Part shown: positions 60,250 through 64,000 of the stretch, piece by piece
Numbering within the stretch: the stretch's first letter is position 1
Layout: each line of letters starts with the position of its first letter
Source: Rhodamnia argentea
Taxonomy: Eukaryota; Streptophyta; Magnoliopsida; Myrtales; Myrtaceae
DNA: 64,000 nt
Assembly (NCBI RefSeq): GCF_020921035.1
Contig: NC_063156.1
Span: forward strand, 558,001-622,000
Reading direction: 5' to 3'
Made by a program: the position numbers and the translations under genes
The notes under the pieces: model-generated
Told to the model about the DNA's origin: nothing
What the model saw: only the letters and a program-made list of their open reading frames with translations
The model's database searches: none

Positions 60250-60695
60250 TAAACATAAAAAAAAATTATTAATTTAATATAGTGTCCACGTTAGCGCCGA
60301 TTGTGCCACTTAGGACGATCAACCTCAACATCGGTGATTTTTCTACTACGATTTGGCCGGTAGGCTATATTGGCAAAACTTAAAAAGGTGTAGGATTAAA
60401 TTGACAAAATTGAAAAGTTTAGGACTGAATTAGCACGAATATAATAAGTTTAGGACCCATCGGTGGTGGCCGCGCCGGGTTTGCGCTCGGTTCCTTTCAC
60501 GAGAGGTCATGAGTTCAAAACTTCGTGATATCGGTGTCTTACCCGAGCACTGTGGTGGTGGGGTCCTACCGTTGCCCCGAGGACTAGTTGTGATTCACCT
60601 CTGGTTTGAGCGTAAGCTCGCCCGCAACGCGGACACCTCAGTTATCAAAATATATATAATAAGTTTAGGACTTTTTTGGTAATTTTCTCAATTTT
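60250..60695. mobile_element. Family A inverted-repeat element copy 4, partial, split by a SINE
   Basis: The right arm (TAAATTGACAAAATTG, TTTAGGACTGAATTAGCACG, then TTTAGGACTTTTTTGGTAA after the SINE) matches the right arm of the 21253-22187 element. A matching left arm is not evident, so this copy is truncated or rearranged on the left. Confidence 0.65.
60439..60671 (+). mobile_element. tRNA-derived SINE with 18-bp target duplication
   Basis: The body is 60457-60653 (197 bp). The flanks ATATAATAAGTTTAGGAC at 60439-60456 and 60654-60671 are identical. Near the 5' end are a box A-like TGGCCGCGCCGG (60468) and a box B GTTCAAAAC at 60513-60521 that fits GWTCRANNC exactly, spaced as in a Pol III internal promoter. 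The tail is a short A/T-rich CAAAATAT. The insertion lies in an older transposon arm whose uninterrupted sequence is known from 22117-22187. Confidence 0.88.
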
Positions 60696-61074
60696 ACAAT
60701 ACTAGAATTCCTCAAAAAGTGCGAAAATAAATTACCTAGCAATAGCTTTTATTGAGATTCCAATTCCACATTCCTAGAACCATGAAACAATCAAACCAAA
60801 CTCTATCAGTCAATTGCCTCCACCACTTGTTGCCACCAGCCGCCGGTGTCTGGTGGGCGCACCACCGATCGCTGGTGAGAAGTATTCTTCTTGAGAAGGT
60901 CAAAAGTTTTTGCAATCCAAACGATTGAGATCAGTTGGAATTTGAATCCATTTGATAATTGTTATCATGAAAACAAGTGAGACCTCAAAGTCAAAACCGA
61001 TGCAAGTACCAGATCTTCCGATGTTGTTAGGGCGACATATAACAACATATTGGAGACAATGAAAAATCTTAAGT

Positions 61075-61835
61075 AGATACACAAGTACTACATTTAAAGA
61101 CATAAACTGAACCAAGTTATTGGTTTCCTCCTTCAAGTGATTGGATTTTTTCTAGTTAAATGCTTCAAATTATACTTAATGTTAGCTCTGTATGTAAGTA
61201 TAAAAAAAAATGCCCTAATAAACTAAAATTTGAGACAATTCACTTTTCATAATTAATTTCATTTTGTGAGTGGGCTTATTGATCCCAACGTTGACATTGA
61301 TTTATAGCAACAATTGCTTCGGCTTTTCTTTGGTTTCTTTGGGTAGGAAAAGACCACAGATCTGATTGTACTCCTTTGATCTACACCCGTCAATATTCTA
61401 CCACTAAATCTCACTTTGTACTGGGACGACCAAGCAAAATCATCCTCAAAATTTTCTTCTCCGAAAGTCATCGGGAGCAATAGCAATTAGCAACAACTTT
61501 TGGACTTTTGGGATCTCGGACCCATGATGAATTTGCACTTTTCCACCGAAAATTGGAGTGGCGTTCGTTTACATCTAGTGGGAAATTTCCTGCGATCTTG
61601 TGTTTGCAAAGCTAAAACGGGTCCACTTGGGCACTTCCAAACGACAAGGAGGGACGTCATAGAACTTCGGCTCTCAAATTCCCATTAAGTTAAACTGACC
61701 TACGTTAATATTTACAACAAGAGAAGGACGAGCGAATGGGTCCCCTGCGGCGTACTGACCAGGTTGATTGTGGAGAAGATGATAACTCTTCTCAATAGGA
61801 GAAAATATCTTGTAAACAAGCGGACAACGATTGGC
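61075..61835. repeat. Segmental repeat B, copy 2 (uninterrupted)
   Basis: Colinear with 51735-52497 plus 53551-53630. The junction GCGGCGTACTGACCAGG at 61749-61765 is the pre-insertion form of the LINE site in copy 1. A 75-codon minus-strand frame (61486-61259) matches the frame in copy 1. Its function is unknown; it could be an old gene or transposon fragment. Confidence 0.75.
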
Positions 61836-62025
61836 GAACCATCCGGTCATTCATCGGCGACATGCAAATGTTGAAGTATAACTACCTCCCGACCATCCTC
61901 TTTTCCGACATGTTCGACAATAACTGCCACGATTAGATACCCAGACAAAAGCAACAGCACATAAAACAGAAGATAACGGCCAAAAGACGATGAAAAGGTA
62001 AGATGGTATTTTGCAAGACAAAAGC

Positions 62026-63051
62026 TCACTGATCGAGCGCATTAGGCCCAGCGCAATAACCGACCACAGGGTTCCACACCCACTGGACCAAGAACCTCCT
62101 CCTGTTCCCGTTGATGTTGTACGTCTCCCCATCTGGGCCCTCCATCATCTGCCCCGTGTAGGACCCACCGCCCCCCGTTCCATAAATGCCCTCGCACAGG
62201 TCCGCGATCTCCACGGGGAAGCTCGGGTCCTGACCCGCGTACCAGGCGTTCACCAGCGGGTTCGTCGCCAGCTCGGCGATCTCGTGGCCAATCACGCTCA
62301 CCATCCCGTCCACGCCCACGTCGCCGTTCGGTGGCTTCAGCGGCTCCCGCCCGGGCATGTACTCCGGCACCGCGAAGGGGTAGGCGCACACCCCCGGGCA
62401 CAGCTTTGCGCTGTTGCCCACCCACGCGTACGGGAGCGTGAACCCCACGATCGAAGGGAAAGTGAAGTAGTGGAACCCACACACGTTGTCGCAGAAATCC
62501 TGGACGTACACGTCGTCCGCCGTCAGCACCAGGTAGACCCCACCCCTGGGGTTCGTCGCGAGCGGGCGCGTGCGGGCCGTGACCGCGCTCTGTATCACGG
62601 ACTGCACGGAGAGCCTCGTCAGCGACTTGCCGTGGGAGTAGAACCGGTCGGACTTCTCCTCCCCGAGCCGGACCGAGCGGGAGGTGTTCGCGCCGGTCTG
62701 GTCGGTGTACAGCTGGACGGTCCTCCACCACCCGGACACCGAGGGGCGCTTGGGACGGAGGGCCGAGATGGAGCTGATGAACTCGCGGATGATCTTCTTC
62801 TGGGCCTTGCGCCACGTGCCGTACCAGATGGGATAGACGGTGATGTTGGCCGTGAGAATGGGGCCCATGTGGTACTTCAGGTGGATGAGCTCCGACGAGC
62901 CCTCGTATTTCTTGGAGCCGCCCAGGATGAGATCTGAGCCGCTAGTTCTCTGGTGAGGCCAGGGACGCCATGCCATGGCTGGGGTCGTCCGGACGAGCAG
63001 GAGAAGAGCGCCGCAGACGAGCAGGCACCCGACGGTGGTGGCGTGGCGCAT
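62026..63051 (-). CDS. EXL3: EXORDIUM-like / phosphate-induced protein 1 (PHI-1)
   Basis: Secreted apoplastic protein of the EXORDIUM family, linked to brassinosteroid- and sugar-dependent growth. It is a single exon of 341 aa (family about 305-350). The start MRHATTVGCLLVCGALLLLV gives a signal peptide cut near residue 26 (AMAW). The PHI-1 domain runs from YHMGPILT to the end: VYPIWYGTW, SGWWRTVQLYTD, GVYLVLTADDVYVQDFC, FCDNVCGFH and LPYAWVGN. Then come MVSVIGHEIAELATNPLVNA and WNPVVGYCAG. The start is the ATG at 63051; the frame further upstream has no ATG. GC content is far above the surroundings, which creates long spurious frames on both strands. The name EXL3 is inferred from gene order beside HIR4. 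Confidence 0.94.
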   Translation of the reverse strand: MRHATTVGCLLVCGALLLLVRTTPAMAWRPWPHQRTSGSDLILGGSKKYEGSSELIHLKYHMGPILTANITVYPIWYGTWRKAQKKIIREFISSISALRPKRPSVSGWWRTVQLYTDQTGANTSRSVRLGEEKSDRFYSHGKSLTRLSVQSVIQSAVTARTRPLATNPRGGVYLVLTADDVYVQDFCDNVCGFHYFTFPSIVGFTLPYAWVGNSAKLCPGVCAYPFAVPEYMPGREPLKPPNGDVGVDGMVSVIGHEIAELATNPLVNAWYAGQDPSFPVEIADLCEGIYGTGGGGSYTGQMMEGPDGETYNINGNRRRFLVQWVWNPVVGYCAGPNALDQ

Positions 63052-63146
63052 TTTAGCGTGTACTGGATTGGCGTGCGACGGAGACAATGAGTGTGGTGTG
63101 GCAGCGAAGAGAAACTGGCCCCCTGTGACGCGGAGGGGTAGATGGC

Positions 63147-63160
63147 CTGTTTATATAATG
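63147..63160 (-). promoter_or_regulatory. TATA box of the EXORDIUM-like gene
   Basis: The minus strand reads CATTATATAAACAGG about 100 bp upstream of the ATG. Confidence 0.7.
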
Positions 63161-64000
63161 AAATGAAACATCTGGAGATACATTTGACATCGAGTCTATT
63201 TTAAAACAATGCATAGTGATTAGAGCAAAATGCCCATCATGCTGACGACTTAGTAAAATTAGAGCAATGTAAGACTAACGTAAAGAGTATAGTAAGCAAT
63301 TTCACAGATTGTAAATGTGCAATTAAATGATTATATATCGATTTGACACTCAATTTATTAATTTGTGTGGATCTATTAACATTTATTTATGAATTTGGAG
63401 CAAGGCTTTGTGGGGGCAACGTAGGAGAAACCGATTCGTTGAAAAGTGAACGGAGGTGGGGGCCAATCGAGTCACGGATAATGATGACTGTGGAAGTGGG
63501 AATCTGGTGGATTGATCTTTGATCGCATCAATTGTTCGTTTGAGTGGAGCTCCAGATTTTTCTTTTTCTCTAAAGAATAGATTCATTTTGCGACGAGCAT
63601 TGCCAGAGGAGGAGATCCATCTGGACTAGCTGGAGATGGCCAGGAGAGTGCAACGTCGAAAGGAAAGATGCATCTCAATCTCAATCCCAGCACATAAAAT
63701 GGTGGGGGGACAAGTACATGTCCAAGATGTGGTCCAAGCAAAACATACAAGCATAACACTATGGTTGTCCCGGCAATACCTAGCAAGAGAAATGCATTAT
63801 TGGATGTCACATGCATGACCGATTGGACCAGCGTTGTTGACTTTTCACTCGTACCAAGCAACTCCTACAATTTTAGGGAAAATTTCAAATATGAATTTGA
63901 AGTGCCTTTATTTTTTCAAATAATGGCCCGTAATGTAGGGGTAAGCAAACTAGACCGGACTGGCTTGGACCGGCCAGGGACCATACCAGACGGGTTGGTT
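63161..64000. other. Upstream DNA of the EXORDIUM-like gene
   Basis: AT-rich promoter DNA. I see no second gene; short frames at 63383-63861 lack recognisable features. From about 63875 (GGAAAATTTCAAATATGAA) and 63939 (GGGGTAAGCAAACTAGACCGG) transposon-like ends begin and run off the window. Confidence 0.45.

Noticed and set aside
60457-60535. Possible tRNA gene
   Set aside because: Box A and box B words are present but no cloverleaf with acceptor stem can be formed, and the flanks show an 18-bp duplication; it is a SINE head.
62011-62937. Long plus-strand open frame (308 codons) opposite the EXORDIUM-like gene
   Set aside because: It is the antisense of a GC-rich conserved gene, is Arg/His/Val-rich, and has no recognisable domain.
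63052-63087. Twelve-residue N-terminal extension of the EXORDIUM-like protein
   Set aside because: It begins with TTG, and the ATG at 63051 gives a proper signal peptide at the N-terminus.

Overview
The window is nuclear DNA from a dicot plant. Genes are broken by many GT-AG introns, intergenic DNA is AT-rich and full of small transposons, and every coding gene has a clear Arabidopsis-like counterpart. The mixture of families would suit a woody rosid such as Myrtaceae, but I cannot fix the species from the sequence alone.

Layout from left to right: CPSF160, the large polyadenylation factor subunit (1062-19328, +, 26 coding exons); a transposon-rich gap; a trichome-birefringence-like O-acetyltransferase of the TBL17/YLS7 type (24386-26812, +); MAP65-3/PLEIADE, the phragmoplast microtubule bundler (30746-35438, +); an AT-hook nuclear-localized (AHL) protein (37143-40166, +); HIR4, a band-7/SPFH membrane protein (41034-43907, -); the methylosome/chloride-conductance protein ICln (45877-49183, +); a rearranged tandem array with two intact defensin-like genes (54605-55086 and 58581-58917, both -) and at least one unit that has lost its gene; and an intronless EXORDIUM-like/PHI-1 gene (62026-63051, -).

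The genes do not form a pathway. From memory of Arabidopsis, CPSF160, YLS7/TBL17, MAP65-3, AHL4, HIR4 and EXL3 lie in this order on chromosome 5 (about At5g51660 down to At5g51550). The window therefore looks like a conserved microsyntenic block into which the ICln plus defensin segment (about 45.9-61.8 kb) has been inserted or from which Arabidopsis has lost it.

The accessory part is 49-62 kb. Duplicated flanks give 'empty sites' that delimit two LINE insertions and one MITE to within a few bases. An intron of ICln holds a decayed piece of chloroplast rpoB, and a SINE with an 18-bp target duplication sits inside an older inverted-repeat element. Exon coordinates were derived by hand from splice consensus, reading frame and remembered family sequence; no alignment was run.
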